Assembly: GCF_024220175.1 (NCBI RefSeq) | Contig: NZ_CP098502.1 | Span: 1,922,001 to 1,986,000, forward strand | Direction: 5' to 3' | From: Paraconexibacter antarcticus | GTDB taxonomy: Bacteria > Actinomycetota > Thermoleophilia > Solirubrobacterales > Solirubrobacteraceae | DNA: 64,000 nt | Shown here: positions 16,233 through 25,148 of the stretch, one piece after another | How positions within the stretch are numbered: the stretch's first letter is position 1 | Layout of the letters: every line of letters starts with the position of its first letter | Position numbers and translations under genes: made by a program | The notes under the pieces: model-generated | What the model was told of the DNA's origin: nothing | What the model saw: only the letters and a program-made list of their open reading frames with translations | The model's database searches: none

Positions 16233-17747
16233 TCAGATCGCCCGCCACTCGTCGTCGCCGAGGAGCAGCTCGTTCGCCTCCGGCGGCCCCTGCGAGCCGG
16301 ACGGGTACTCGACGAGCGTCTCGGCCTCGTCCTCCCAGCGGCGGACGACCGGGTCGATGATGCGCCACTGCGCCTCGACCTCGTCGTTGCGCGTGAAGAG
16401 CGTCGCGTCCCCGCGCATCGCGTCCATGATGAGCCGCTCGTACGCCTCGGGCGACTGCGACATGAACGCCGTCCCGTAGAGGAACTCCATGTTCACCGGC
16501 CGGATGCGCATGCGGGTGCCGGGGATCTTCGCGCCGAGCGACATGGACACGCCCTCGTTCGGCTGCATCGTGAAGATGAGCTGGTTGGGCTTGACGCCGA
16601 CCGACCCCTCGCTGCCGAACGCGAGGTGGGGGACGGGTTTGAACGTCACCGCGATCTCGGTGACCTTCCGCGCCAGGCGCTTGCCGGTCCGCAGGTAGAA
16701 CGGGACCCCGGCCCAGCGCCAGTTCTCGACGTGCAGGCGCAGCGCCGCGTACGTCTCCGTGTGCGAGTCCGCGGGGACGCCGTCCTCCTGCAGGTACCCG
16801 GGGACGTCCTCGCCCGCAGCCGTGCCGGGGCCGTACCGCGCGCGGAACGTCGCGTCGCGGTGCGGCGGCCGGATCGAGTGGAGGACCTTCACCTTCTCCG
16901 AGCGCACCTCGTCGGCCGAGAAGTCGACCGGCGGCTCCATGCACAGCAGCGTGAGCAGCTGGAGCATGTGGTTCTGGACGAGGTCGCGCAGCGCGCCCGC
17001 GTGGTCGTAGTAGCCCGCCCGCGTCCCGATCCCGATGTCCTCCGACGCGGTGATCTGGACGTTGTCGATGAAGTTCCGGTTGAACAGCGGCTCGAACATC
17101 GAGTTCGCGAACCGGAACGCCAGCATGTTCTGGACGGTCTCCTTGCCGAGGTAGTGGTCGATCCGGAAGACCTGCGACTCGTCGAGGACCGACAGCACGC
17201 GCTGGTTGAGGTCCTGCGCCTCGGCGAGCGTCGTGCCGAACGGCTTCTCGATGATGACGCGGACCTCGCGCTCGCCCGCGGCCTTCGTGAGCTCCTCGTT
17301 CCCGAGGGCCTCGACGATGACGGGGAAGAACTCCGGCGCCGTCGAGAGGTAGAAGGCCCGGTTCAGCGGCTGGCCGGCGGCCTCGTCGAACGCGTCGAGC
17401 TGCTCCTTCAGACCGCGGTAGACCGACTCGTCGTCGAACGTCCCCGGGACGTACTTCGCCTCCGCGAGCAGCGCCTCGAGCACCTTCTCGTCCGGCTCGC
17501 GCCGCGAGAACGAGCGGATCGCCTCCGCCGCCTCGGCCGCGAAGTCCTCGTGCGCCTTCTCCCGGCGCGAGACGCCGATGAGGTGGAACCGCTCGGGAAG
17601 CGCGCCCTCGTGCGCGAGGTTGTAGAGCGCGGGGAGGAGCTTGCGCTTCGCGAGGTCGCCCGTGGCGCCGAAGATGACGAGGACGGTGGGGTGGACCGGC
17701 AGCCGCTCGAGCCCCTTGGCGAGGGGGTTCTCCGGGGCCTCGCTCAT
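16233..17747 (-). CDS. zwf: Glucose-6-phosphate 1-dehydrogenase
   Basis: 504 residues, normal length. Oxidises glucose 6-phosphate to 6-phosphogluconolactone with NADP. The N-terminal dinucleotide fold has GATGDLAKRKLLPALY (about 27-42), with EKPFG (about 167-171). The active-site motif RIDHYLGKE (195-203) carries the catalytic His and substrate-binding Lys. Start ATG 17747 overlaps the gnd stop (ATGA). Together with gnd and opcA it supplies the oxidative branch. No 6-phosphogluconolactonase gene is present in the operon. Confidence 0.97.
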   Translation of the reverse strand: MSEAPENPLAKGLERLPVHPTVLVIFGATGDLAKRKLLPALYNLAHEGALPERFHLIGVSRREKAHEDFAAEAAEAIRSFSRREPDEKVLEALLAEAKYVPGTFDDESVYRGLKEQLDAFDEAAGQPLNRAFYLSTAPEFFPVIVEALGNEELTKAAGEREVRVIIEKPFGTTLAEAQDLNQRVLSVLDESQVFRIDHYLGKETVQNMLAFRFANSMFEPLFNRNFIDNVQITASEDIGIGTRAGYYDHAGALRDLVQNHMLQLLTLLCMEPPVDFSADEVRSEKVKVLHSIRPPHRDATFRARYGPGTAAGEDVPGYLQEDGVPADSHTETYAALRLHVENWRWAGVPFYLRTGKRLARKVTEIAVTFKPVPHLAFGSEGSVGVKPNQLIFTMQPNEGVSMSLGAKIPGTRMRIRPVNMEFLYGTAFMSQSPEAYERLIMDAMRGDATLFTRNDEVEAQWRIIDPVVRRWEDEAETLVEYPSGSQGPPEANELLLGDDEWRAI

Positions 17748-18688
17748 GAGGGCTTCGTCTTCTTGACGGCCTTCGTGATCGCGTGCCCGCCGAACTGGTT
17801 GCGCAGCGCGGCGTTGACCTTGGCCGCGAACGCGTTCTGCCCGCGCGAGGAGAAGCGCTCGTACAGCGAGGCGGTGATGACCGGCATCGGGATGCGCTTG
17901 TCGATCGCGTCCTCGACGGTCCAGCGGCCCTCGCCGGAGTCCTCGACGAACGGTGCGATCTCGTCGAGGGCGTTGCCCTCCTCGTCGAACGCCTTCGCCG
18001 CGAGCTCGCAGAGCCAGGAGCGGACGACCGAGCCCTGCATCCACAGGTGCGCGACCTTCGCGTTGTCGATGTCGTACTCGGAGGCGTCGAAGAGCGAGAA
18101 CCCCTCCGCGTACGCCTGCATCATCCCGTACTCGATCCCGTTGTGGACCATCTTCACGTAGTGGCCGGCGCCGACCGGGCCGAAGTGGTTCCAGCCCGGG
18201 CCGTGCTGCTCGGTCTTCGGCGGGGCGAGGACATCGAGGATCGGCGCGACGCGCTTCACGGAGGCCGCGGGGCCGCCGACCATCATGCAGTAGCCGACCT
18301 CGAGGCCCCACACGCCGCCGCTCGTGCCGACGTCCATGTAGTCGATCCCGAGCGGCTTCAGCGCCGCCGCCCGCGCCTTGTCGTCGGTCCAGCGCGAGTT
18401 GCCGCCGTCGATGATCGTGTCGCCCTTCTCGAGGAGCTTCGCGAGCTTGTCGACCGCGTCCTGCGTGATCTGCCCGGACGGGACCATGAGCCACACCGTG
18501 CGGGGGGCGTCGAGCTTCTTCACGAGGTCGGCGAGCGACGTCGCCGGCCGCGCGCCGGCCTCCTTCGCCTTCGCGCGCGCCTCCTTGGACGGGTCGAAGG
18601 CGACGACGTCGTGGTCCGAGTCGCGCTTGATGCGGGCGACCATGTTGCCGCCCATCCGGCCGAGGCCGACGAAGCCGATCTGCGCCAT
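17744..18688 (-). CDS. gnd: 6-phosphogluconate dehydrogenase, decarboxylating (short form)
   Basis: 314 residues, the short GndA/YqeC-like form (about 300) in contrast to the 470-residue enzyme of enterobacteria. The N-terminal fold has GLGRMGGNMV (8-17), the substrate motif VGTSGGVWGLEVGY lies at about 125-138, and the catalytic segment KMVHNGIEYGMMQAYAEG follows. It converts 6-phosphogluconate to ribulose 5-phosphate and CO2. Short forms are often NAD-preferring; the cofactor cannot be assigned from sequence inspection alone. It overlaps zwf and starts 3 bp after the pgi stop. Confidence 0.95.
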   Translation of the reverse strand: MAQIGFVGLGRMGGNMVARIKRDSDHDVVAFDPSKEARAKAKEAGARPATSLADLVKKLDAPRTVWLMVPSGQITQDAVDKLAKLLEKGDTIIDGGNSRWTDDKARAAALKPLGIDYMDVGTSGGVWGLEVGYCMMVGGPAASVKRVAPILDVLAPPKTEQHGPGWNHFGPVGAGHYVKMVHNGIEYGMMQAYAEGFSLFDASEYDIDNAKVAHLWMQGSVVRSWLCELAAKAFDEEGNALDEIAPFVEDSGEGRWTVEDAIDKRIPMPVITASLYERFSSRGQNAFAAKVNAALRNQFGGHAITKAVKKTKPS

Positions 18689-18691
18689 GTC

Positions 18692-20362
18692 TTAGAGGAG
18701 TCCTTGTACGCGGGTGGTCAGGTGCTTGACGGCGGCCACCGGGTCCTCCCCGAGCGTCACGCGCTCGGCGGGGAGGCCGTGATGGCGGAGGGTCTCGAGG
18801 TCGCCGATGGCCTGCGCGGCCTTGAGCGTCTCGAAGTCGTAGTCCTGCCCGGGGATCTCGACGCCGGCCGCCGCGCCGTGCACGAGCTGGAGGAAGCGGC
18901 CGTGCTTGGGCCCGCCCTTGTGGAGCTGCCCGGTCGAGTGCAGGAAGCGCGGCCCGTAGCCGAACGTCGTCGTCGCCTGCGTCGCGTCGCGGATCGCCGC
19001 GCGGAGCTCGGCGATCGCCGCGTCGAACTGCTCCGACGGGGCGACGTAGGCCATGATCGCGACGTACGACGGCGGGCCGGCGGCCGCGAGCAGCTCCTGC
19101 AGCTCGTGGTCGTGCGCGTCCGGCTGCGCGGGCGTGCGCGCCTCCAGCGCCTTGGCCGTGTTGTCCTTCGCCTCCTGCACGTTCGGCTGGTCGAACGGGT
19201 TGATCCCGAGGACCCACCCGGCGACGGCCGTCGCGAACTCGGCGGTGAAGAAGAGGCCGCCGAGGTCCTCGGCGAGGGACGCGGGCGAGAACCTCGTCGT
19301 GATCGTCGCGTGGCCCGCCGCGGCGAGCTCGGTCATGAGCGCGGCGCGGGCGAGGTCGCCCTCGGACGGCTCGCCGTCGCTGCGCTCGAGGTGGACGAAC
19401 ACGCGGTCCTGCCCGTAGCCGGCGACGGCGCCGAGCGGCTCGTCGGCGACCGGGAGGATCCCGACGGCGTTCTCCCCGTGCTCGGGGTGCTCGTTCGTCT
19501 TGCCGGTCGACTCGGCGACGAGCTGCTCGACCCACAGGCCGAAGGACTGCAGCGGCTCGTCGATGAGGAAGGTGAGCTTGTCGCGCCCGCGGGCCGAGAG
19601 CTCACCGAGGGCCGCGCCGAGCCACAAGGCGGCGTGCTCGACCCGGGTGTCGATCGGGCGGGCCGCCGCGGCCGCGATGCCCGCGCCCTGGAGCAATCCC
19701 CGGATGTTCGCGCCCATGAGCGCGCCGGGCACGAGCCCGAAGTACGACAGCGCGCTGTAGCGCCCGCCGATGTCGGGGTCGTTGAGGAAGGTGCGCCGGA
19801 AGCCGTGCTCCGTCGCGAGGTCGACGAGCTTGGACCCGGGGTCGGTGATGGCGACGAAGTGCGTGCCGTCCGGCTGCAGGGCGTGGAAGTGGGCGAAGGC
19901 GCTGAGCGTCTCGATCGTCCCGCCCGACTTCGTGGCGACGACGTAGAGCGTCGTGTCGGGGTCGGTGACCGCCTCGACGTCGAGCACGGCCTGGGCGTCG
20001 GTCGAGTCGAGGACGTGCAGGTGCGGGTACCCGGCCTGGAAGCCGAACGTCCGGCGCAGGACCTCGGGGGCCAGCGAGCTGCCGCCCATGCCGAGGAGCA
20101 CGACGTCGAGGATGCCGGCGTCGCGGACCTCGTCCGCGAACGCGATCAGGTCGTCCGCCTCGGGCAGCAGCCGGTCGGCGATGTCGAGCCAGCCGAGCCG
20201 GTCGGCGACCTCGGGCTGCCCCGCCGGCCCCCAGACCGTGTCGTCGCGTCGCCAGATGCGGGCGACGATGTCGTCCTCGGCGGCGACGAGCAGGCGCGCG
20301 TCGACCGCCTCGGCGACGCCGTCCGGGAGGTGGGCCGTGAGCGTCTCGGGGACCGCCGTCAT
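18692..20362 (-). CDS. pgi: Glucose-6-phosphate isomerase (Tal-Pgi fusion type, here unfused)
   Basis: 556 residues with two SIS domains: GMGGSSLAPEVL (about 114-125), the TKSGGTIET phosphate loop (about 168-176), and GQDYDFETLKAAQAIGD near the C-terminus. It resembles the Pgi half of the bifunctional transaldolase/glucose-6-phosphate isomerase proteins, which normally run to about 950 residues. Here the two halves are separate genes whose stop and start overlap (ATGA, 20359-20362). It links glycolytic hexose phosphates with the oxidative branch. Confidence 0.93.
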   Translation of the reverse strand: MTAVPETLTAHLPDGVAEAVDARLLVAAEDDIVARIWRRDDTVWGPAGQPEVADRLGWLDIADRLLPEADDLIAFADEVRDAGILDVVLLGMGGSSLAPEVLRRTFGFQAGYPHLHVLDSTDAQAVLDVEAVTDPDTTLYVVATKSGGTIETLSAFAHFHALQPDGTHFVAITDPGSKLVDLATEHGFRRTFLNDPDIGGRYSALSYFGLVPGALMGANIRGLLQGAGIAAAAARPIDTRVEHAALWLGAALGELSARGRDKLTFLIDEPLQSFGLWVEQLVAESTGKTNEHPEHGENAVGILPVADEPLGAVAGYGQDRVFVHLERSDGEPSEGDLARAALMTELAAAGHATITTRFSPASLAEDLGGLFFTAEFATAVAGWVLGINPFDQPNVQEAKDNTAKALEARTPAQPDAHDHELQELLAAAGPPSYVAIMAYVAPSEQFDAAIAELRAAIRDATQATTTFGYGPRFLHSTGQLHKGGPKHGRFLQLVHGAAAGVEIPGQDYDFETLKAAQAIGDLETLRHHGLPAERVTLGEDPVAAVKHLTTRVQGLL

Positions 20363-21471
20363 GCGAGCTCGCCGCGCTTCTTCTCGATGCCCTCGAGGAG
20401 CGACTCCATCGGGGTGACGAACGCGGCGATGCCGTCGGTGAGGAGCTTCGCGGTGACGTCGTCCATGTCGATGCCGGCGCCGGCGAGCGCGTTCAGGTCG
20501 TGCGTCGGGTCGAGCTCGACCGTCGGCCCGTCGGGGCTGACCGACCCGTGGTCGGCGGCCGCCTTGAGCGTCGCCATCGGCATCGTGTTCACCGTCTCCG
20601 GGCCGATGAGCCCGTCGACGTAGAGGACGTCGGAGTAGGCGGGGTTCTTCGTCCCCGTCGAGGCCCACAGCGGGCGCTGCACCGGCGCGCCGGCCGCCTT
20701 CAGCTCGGCGAACCGCTCACCGTGGAAGATCTCCTTGTATCTGCGGTACGCCGCGCGGGCGTTCGCGAGCCCGGCCTTCCCGGCGAGCGCCTCGTGGCCG
20801 AGGGCCTCCAGGCGCTTGTCGACCTCGCTGTCGACGCGGGAGACGAAGAACGAGGCGACCGACTGCACGTCGAGCGACTCGCCCGCGGCGTGACGCTTCT
20901 CGAGGCCCTTGATGTACGCCTCCGCCACGTCGGCGTACGCGTCGACCGAGAACAGCAGCGTGACGTTGACGTTGATGCCCTCCGAGATCGCCGTCTCGAT
21001 CGGGCCGAGGCCGGCCGGGGTCCCCGGGATCTTGATCATGAGGTTCGGGCGGTCCACCCGCTGCCAGTACTCCCGGGCCTGCGCGATCGTCTTGTCCGCG
21101 TCCTCGGCGAGGTCCGGGTCGACCTCGAAGGAGACGAACCCGTCGGTGCCGCCGGACGCGTCGAAGACCGGGCGCAGGATGTCGGCCGCGTCCTGCACGT
21201 CCTTGATCGCGAGCCCCTGGTAGATCTCCCGCGCGTCCTTGCCCTCCTTGGCGAGCTCGGCGAGCTGCTCGTCGTACTCCTCGACGCCGAGGATCGCCTT
21301 CTCGAAGATCGCGGGGTTCGAGGTCAGGCCGCGGAGCGAGTACTCGTGGGCCATCGACTCGAGCTCTCCGGTCTCGATGAGACCACGGCTGATCTGGTCG
21401 AGCCACACCGAGGTCCCGGCCTTCGTGATGGCGTCGAGGTGGGCGTTCACGGTGGTGTCGGTCTGGCTCAT
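20359..21471 (-). CDS. tal: Transaldolase
   Basis: 370 residues, actinobacterial-type transaldolase. SLRGLTSNPAIFEKAI (about 45-60) is the substrate-binding start, and Lys147 in NLMIKIPGT forms the Schiff base. INVNVTLLFS follows at about 167-176. It interconverts sedoheptulose 7-phosphate and glyceraldehyde 3-phosphate with erythrose 4-phosphate and fructose 6-phosphate. Its start overlaps the rpiB stop and its stop overlaps the pgi start. No transketolase gene is seen in the window. Confidence 0.96.
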   Translation of the reverse strand: MSQTDTTVNAHLDAITKAGTSVWLDQISRGLIETGELESMAHEYSLRGLTSNPAIFEKAILGVEEYDEQLAELAKEGKDAREIYQGLAIKDVQDAADILRPVFDASGGTDGFVSFEVDPDLAEDADKTIAQAREYWQRVDRPNLMIKIPGTPAGLGPIETAISEGINVNVTLLFSVDAYADVAEAYIKGLEKRHAAGESLDVQSVASFFVSRVDSEVDKRLEALGHEALAGKAGLANARAAYRRYKEIFHGERFAELKAAGAPVQRPLWASTGTKNPAYSDVLYVDGLIGPETVNTMPMATLKAAADHGSVSPDGPTVELDPTHDLNALAGAGIDMDDVTAKLLTDGIAAFVTPMESLLEGIEKKRGELA

Positions 21472-21935
21472 GAGGGGGCTCCTGGTGTGGTGGGGGCGGG
21501 CGGCGGGGAGGATTCGATCGCGGCGACCTGGGCGAGGCGCCGGACGTGGCGCTCCTCCCCGCTGAAGGTCGCGCCGGCGAAGGCGGTGACGAGCGCGTCG
21601 GCGAGCGCGGGGCCGATGACCCGCGCGCCGAGGCAGAGGACGTTCACGTCGTCGTGCTGAACGCACTGCGCCGCCGAGTAGGTGTCGTGGCAGCAGGCGG
21701 CACGGATGCCGCGGACCTTCGTCGCGGCGACCGCGATGCCGGCGCCGCTGCCGCAGACGACGATCGCGCGCTCGTGCGTGCGATCGAGGATCGCGGAGGC
21801 GGCGGCGAGCGCGGCGACGGGGTAGTCGTCCCAGGTGCCGAGCTCGTCGGCCTCGTGGCCGGCGGCGGTGACGGCGGCGAGGATCGCGTCGCGGAGCGGG
21901 ACGCCGGCGTGGTCGAAGGCGACGGCGATCCTCAT
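21468..21935 (-). CDS. rpiB: Ribose-5-phosphate isomerase B
   Basis: 155 residues, RpiB/LacA fold. FDHAG (7-11) and DDYP (36-39) bind substrate, Cys61 in CGSGAGIAVAATKV is the expected catalytic base, and HDTYSAAQCVQHDDVNVLCLG follows. It interconverts ribulose 5-phosphate and ribose 5-phosphate. The C-terminal 20 residues are Pro/Ala-rich and beyond the usual fold. Start overlaps the upstream kinase stop (ATGA). Confidence 0.95.
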   Translation of the reverse strand: MRIAVAFDHAGVPLRDAILAAVTAAGHEADELGTWDDYPVAALAAASAILDRTHERAIVVCGSGAGIAVAATKVRGIRAACCHDTYSAAQCVQHDDVNVLCLGARVIGPALADALVTAFAGATFSGEERHVRRLAQVAAIESSPPPAPTTPGAPS

Positions 21936-22861
21936 GCGCGGGACCTCGCGCCGAGCTCGGTGCGGGCGAGCAGCGCGGCCCCGCGCACGCCGGCGCTGCC
22001 GTGGTGGCGGGCGATCCGGATCGTCGTCGCGGTCCCGATGCCGGGGAGGACGAGCGGCCACGCGGCGGCGATGGCGGGCTGCAGCAGCAGATCGCCGGCC
22101 GCCGAGACGCCGCCGCCGACGACGACCTCGTTCGGGTCGAAGGCGTTGATGAGGTTCGCGATGCCGACGCCGAGGCGGCTGCCGAGGATGCGGAACGCCT
22201 CGATCGCGTCGGCGTGGCCCTCCTGCGCCGCGGCGAGGGCCGCGCGCCCGTCCGCGTAGCCCCGGGCGTGCGCGAGCCCGTCGAGGACCCGGCCGGCCGC
22301 GTGGGCCTCGAGCGAGGCGGGCTGGGGGAAGGTCGGCTGCCCGGCGGGGGCGCCGTCGGTGAGGTCGGCGGCGACGATGAGGTGGCCGAGCTCGGGGGCC
22401 GCGCCGGTCGCGCCGCGGAAGATGCGACCGCCGATGATGACCCCGCCGCCGACGCCGGTGCCGACGGTGAGCATGGCGAGGACGTCGACGACGACCTCGC
22501 CGGTCCGGTCGTCCGTCGCCTCCGCGAGCGCTGCGACGGTCGCGTCGTTGTCGACGACGACCTCCAGGCCGGTGCGGTCGCCGAGGACCTTGCGCAGCGG
22601 GACGTCCTTCAGCGGGACGTTGACGGACGACCGGGCCGTCCCCGTGGCGAAGTCGATGACCGACGGCGCGCCGATGCCGACCAGCGCGTCGCGGTCGCCG
22701 TCGGCGGCCTCGGTGATCGCCTGCGTGAGCTGATCGAGCAGCGCGTCGGTGCTCCCGGTCTCCGTCCGCACCTCGTTCGGGGTGGACAGGTCCGCGCCGT
22801 CCAGGACGGCGGTGGCGACCTTCGTGCCGCCGATGTCCACTCCTATGCAGCGCTGCGCCAA
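21932..22861 (-). CDS. ROK-family sugar kinase (probable glucokinase) lacking the zinc motif
   Basis: 309 residues. Phosphate loop DIGGTK (9-14), catalytic Asp105 in VDNDAT, GTGVGGGVIIGGRI (134-147), and PELGH (156-160) are present. The ROK signature C-x-C-G-x2-G-C-x-E that binds zinc is replaced at about 170-186 by a cysteine-free stretch ending PASLEAHAAG, which is unusual. Start is TTG 22861 with GGAG 5 bp upstream; a GTG at codon 8 would remove part of the fold. First gene of the pentose-phosphate operon, so it probably feeds glucose 6-phosphate into it. Confidence 0.85.
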   Translation of the reverse strand: MAQRCIGVDIGGTKVATAVLDGADLSTPNEVRTETGSTDALLDQLTQAITEAADGDRDALVGIGAPSVIDFATGTARSSVNVPLKDVPLRKVLGDRTGLEVVVDNDATVAALAEATDDRTGEVVVDVLAMLTVGTGVGGGVIIGGRIFRGATGAAPELGHLIVAADLTDGAPAGQPTFPQPASLEAHAAGRVLDGLAHARGYADGRAALAAAQEGHADAIEAFRILGSRLGVGIANLINAFDPNEVVVGGGVSAAGDLLLQPAIAAAWPLVLPGIGTATTIRIARHHGSAGVRGAALLARTELGARSRA

Positions 22862-22942
22862 CGATGCTCCGATGTGAGATGGGATACCCGTACTTCGATC
22901 CTAGACACCTCGGGCTCCGATCTCGTGAGGATTCCGCGAGCT

Positions 22943-23305
22943 TCAGGCGCGCACCGGCTCCAGGAAGCCCGTGACGCTGCGCATCCGGCCGTCCGCGTCG
23001 AGCGTCGCGAAGTCGATGCCGAGGGCGATCGGGTCGCCGCCCTCCGGCCCGAGGTGCCAGCTGAAGCGGACGCGGTCGTGGTGGGCGTCGGGGCCCGAGG
23101 CGAGGGTGAAGCGGTGGCCCGGGAACTGCGCCTGGACGCCCGCGATCATCGCGTCGATGCCGTCCGTGCCGGTCCCCGCCATCTGGGGGTCGAGGTAGTC
23201 GGCGTCGGCGGCGAAGACGCGGGTGACGAGGGCGCGCCGGGCGGCGTCGTCGGTCTCGTTCCAGGTCTGCAGGTAGGTGTCGACGAGGGTCGTGATGTCG
23301 GTCAT
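22943..23305 (-). CDS. SnoaL/NTF2-like protein
   Basis: 120-residue alpha+beta barrel-type protein of the NTF2/SnoaL superfamily. The pattern TLVDTYLQTWNETDDAARRALV followed by ADADYLDP and a string of beta strands is typical of the polyketide cyclase-like or limonene epoxide hydrolase-like subfamily. Members range from small enzymes to ligand binders, so no activity is assigned. It stands alone, divergent from the XRE regulator at 23392, which could be its regulator. Confidence 0.8.
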   Translation of the reverse strand: MTDITTLVDTYLQTWNETDDAARRALVTRVFAADADYLDPQMAGTGTDGIDAMIAGVQAQFPGHRFTLASGPDAHHDRVRFSWHLGPEGGDPIALGIDFATLDADGRMRSVTGFLEPVRA

Positions 23306-23391
23306 GGGCCGGAAGATCGCTCGCGGCGGCCGTCGCGTCGATGACCTGCGAGGTAAGCGCCGGGCCTCCGGGCCGGCGATACGGTCCGGCC

Positions 23392-24204
23392 ATGACCGAG
23401 ACCGCGGTGACGGGGCGGCGCGTGGGGGACCTGCTCAGGGACTGGCGGGTCCGGCGGCGGCTGAGCCAGATGGCGCTCGCGCTGGAGGCCGGGGTCTCGG
23501 CGCGGCACGTGTCGTTCGTGGAGACGGGACGGGCGCGGCCGAGCGCCGAGATGATCCTGCAGCTCGCCGAGCGGCTCGACGTCCCCCTGCGCGAGCGCAA
23601 CCGGCTGCTGCTGGCCGGCGGGTTCGCGCCGGTCTACGGGCAGGCGGACCTCGACGAGGCGCAGCTCGGCGAGGGCAACCCGGTGCGCACGGCCCTGGAC
23701 CGGCTGCTCGCGGCGCACGACCCGGCGCCGGCGCTCGCGGTCGACCGCCACTGGGGCCTCGTCGCGGCGAACCGCGGGGTGGGGTTCCTGCTCGCCGGCC
23801 TGACCGGGGAGCTCGTCGCGCCGCCGGTGAACGTCCTGCGGCTCAGCCTGCACCCGGACGGCCTCGCGCCGCGGATCGTGAACCTCGCGCAGTGGCGCGG
23901 GCACGTCCTGCACCGGCTCGGGCGCCAGGCGCAGCAGACCGGCGACCCGGCGCTCGCCGCGCTGCACGCCGAGCTGCTCGCGCTGCCCGGCGGGGAGGAC
24001 GCGAGCGCGCACGAGGAGCACGCGGACCTCTTCGTCCCGCTGCGGCTGCGGGCGGACGGCGGCGAGCTCACGTTCCTCTCGACCGTGACGACGTTCGGCA
24101 CCGCGACCGACGTGACCCTCGCCGAGCTCGCGGTGGAGACGTTCCTGCCGGCGGACGCGGCGACCGCGGCCGCCCTCAGGGCCGCGCTGCCGCCAGCGCC
24201 GTGA
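23392..24204 (+). CDS. XRE-family regulator with MmyB-like ligand-binding domain
   Basis: 270 residues. N-terminal helix-turn-helix (about 12-68) with LSQMALALEAGVSARHVSFVETGRARPS, followed by an MmyB-like domain (about 85-265) with the typical sequence NPVRTALDRLLAAHDPAPALAVDRHWGLVAANRG. Regulators of this class usually sit beside and repress a short-chain dehydrogenase or other small oxidoreductase. Here the neighbours are a SnoaL-like gene (divergent) and an LLM oxidoreductase (convergent, 29-bp overlap of the 3' ends). Start ATG 23392 is chosen because the HTH then begins at the usual distance. Confidence 0.9.
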   Translation: MTETAVTGRRVGDLLRDWRVRRRLSQMALALEAGVSARHVSFVETGRARPSAEMILQLAERLDVPLRERNRLLLAGGFAPVYGQADLDEAQLGEGNPVRTALDRLLAAHDPAPALAVDRHWGLVAANRGVGFLLAGLTGELVAPPVNVLRLSLHPDGLAPRIVNLAQWRGHVLHRLGRQAQQTGDPALAALHAELLALPGGEDASAHEEHADLFVPLRLRADGGELTFLSTVTTFGTATDVTLAELAVETFLPADAATAAALRAALPPAP

Positions 24205-25114
24205 TCATCCGCGGCAGGTCGGCGGGCTCGGTGATCGCCGTGAGGACGAACGTCGTGATGCCGCCCGCGTGGAACTCGGCGAGCCGCTCGCCCATCGCGG
24301 CCTCGTCGCCGAACAGGAAGATCTCGTGCATGAGGTCCTCGTCGACGAGCTCGAGGGCCTTCGCGCGGTCGCCGCCGTGCCACGCCGCCGCGACGGGGTC
24401 GATCTGCTCGGCGAACCCGAGCCAGCGGAAGAACTCGGTGTAGACGGGGACCGTCCCGTAGGCGCAGAACATCCACTTCGCGAGGCCCATCGCCTCGTCG
24501 GCGGGCTTCGGGATGCAGAAGAAGCGGCAGACGAGCTCCTTGTCCGGCGCGCCGAACGCGTCGGCGACCTGGCGGGCCCCGCTCACCGGCAGCCAGTTCG
24601 TGAACGCGCCGTCGGCGACCTCGGCGGCGAGGCCGAGCATCTTGCCCCGCAGTGCGGCGAGGACGATCGGGATCTCGTGCTCGGGTCTGGTCTCGAGCTT
24701 GAAGCCACCGAGCCCCCGCTCGCCCGCGAGGACCGGGCGCAGCTGCTCGACGGCCTCGCGGACCTTCGACAGCGGCTTGACGAACGGGACGCCGTTCCAG
24801 CGCTCCACGATGACGTTCGACGAGGAGCCCAGGCCGAGGACGAAGCGCCCCTCCGAGGCGTCGGCGAGGGCCGCGGCGTGCTGGGCGAGGACGGCCGGCC
24901 CGCGCGTGAACGGGTTGACGATCCCGGTGCCGAGGCGGACGCGGTCGGTCACCGCGGCCGCGAGCGCGAGCGGGGTGAAGCCGTCCGGTCCGGCGGTCTC
25001 GCCGGTCCAGAGGTCGTCGAAGCCGGCCGCCTCCGCGGTGCGGTAGAGGTCGGCGTGGTGGGCGAGCGGGACGCCGGTGAACGGGACGGTCAGGCCCCAG
25101 CGCAGGTCGGGCAT
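24176..25114 (-). CDS. LLM-class flavin-dependent oxidoreductase (probably F420-dependent)
   Basis: 312 residues with the bacterial luciferase-like TIM-barrel pattern: LRWGLTVPFTGVP, AAEAAGFDDLWTGE, TDRVRLGTGIVNPFTRGPAVLAQHAA and GRFVLGLGSSS. The N-terminal TVPF and GTGIVN blocks resemble F420-binding members common in actinobacteria, but FMN use cannot be excluded. The substrate is unknown. The 3' end overlaps the convergent XRE gene by 29 bp. Confidence 0.88.
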   Translation of the reverse strand: MPDLRWGLTVPFTGVPLAHHADLYRTAEAAGFDDLWTGETAGPDGFTPLALAAAVTDRVRLGTGIVNPFTRGPAVLAQHAAALADASEGRFVLGLGSSSNVIVERWNGVPFVKPLSKVREAVEQLRPVLAGERGLGGFKLETRPEHEIPIVLAALRGKMLGLAAEVADGAFTNWLPVSGARQVADAFGAPDKELVCRFFCIPKPADEAMGLAKWMFCAYGTVPVYTEFFRWLGFAEQIDPVAAAWHGGDRAKALELVDEDLMHEIFLFGDEAAMGERLAEFHAGGITTFVLTAITEPADLPRMITALAAARP

Positions 25115-25148
25115 GGGGCGAACCTACCCGGGTCGGTACGGTGCGCGC

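Noticed and set aside
13755-18161. 4.4-kb plus-strand open frame over the HNH, opcA, zwf and gnd genes
   Set aside because: Opposite strand or wrong frame of well-supported genes; low-complexity composition without domains.
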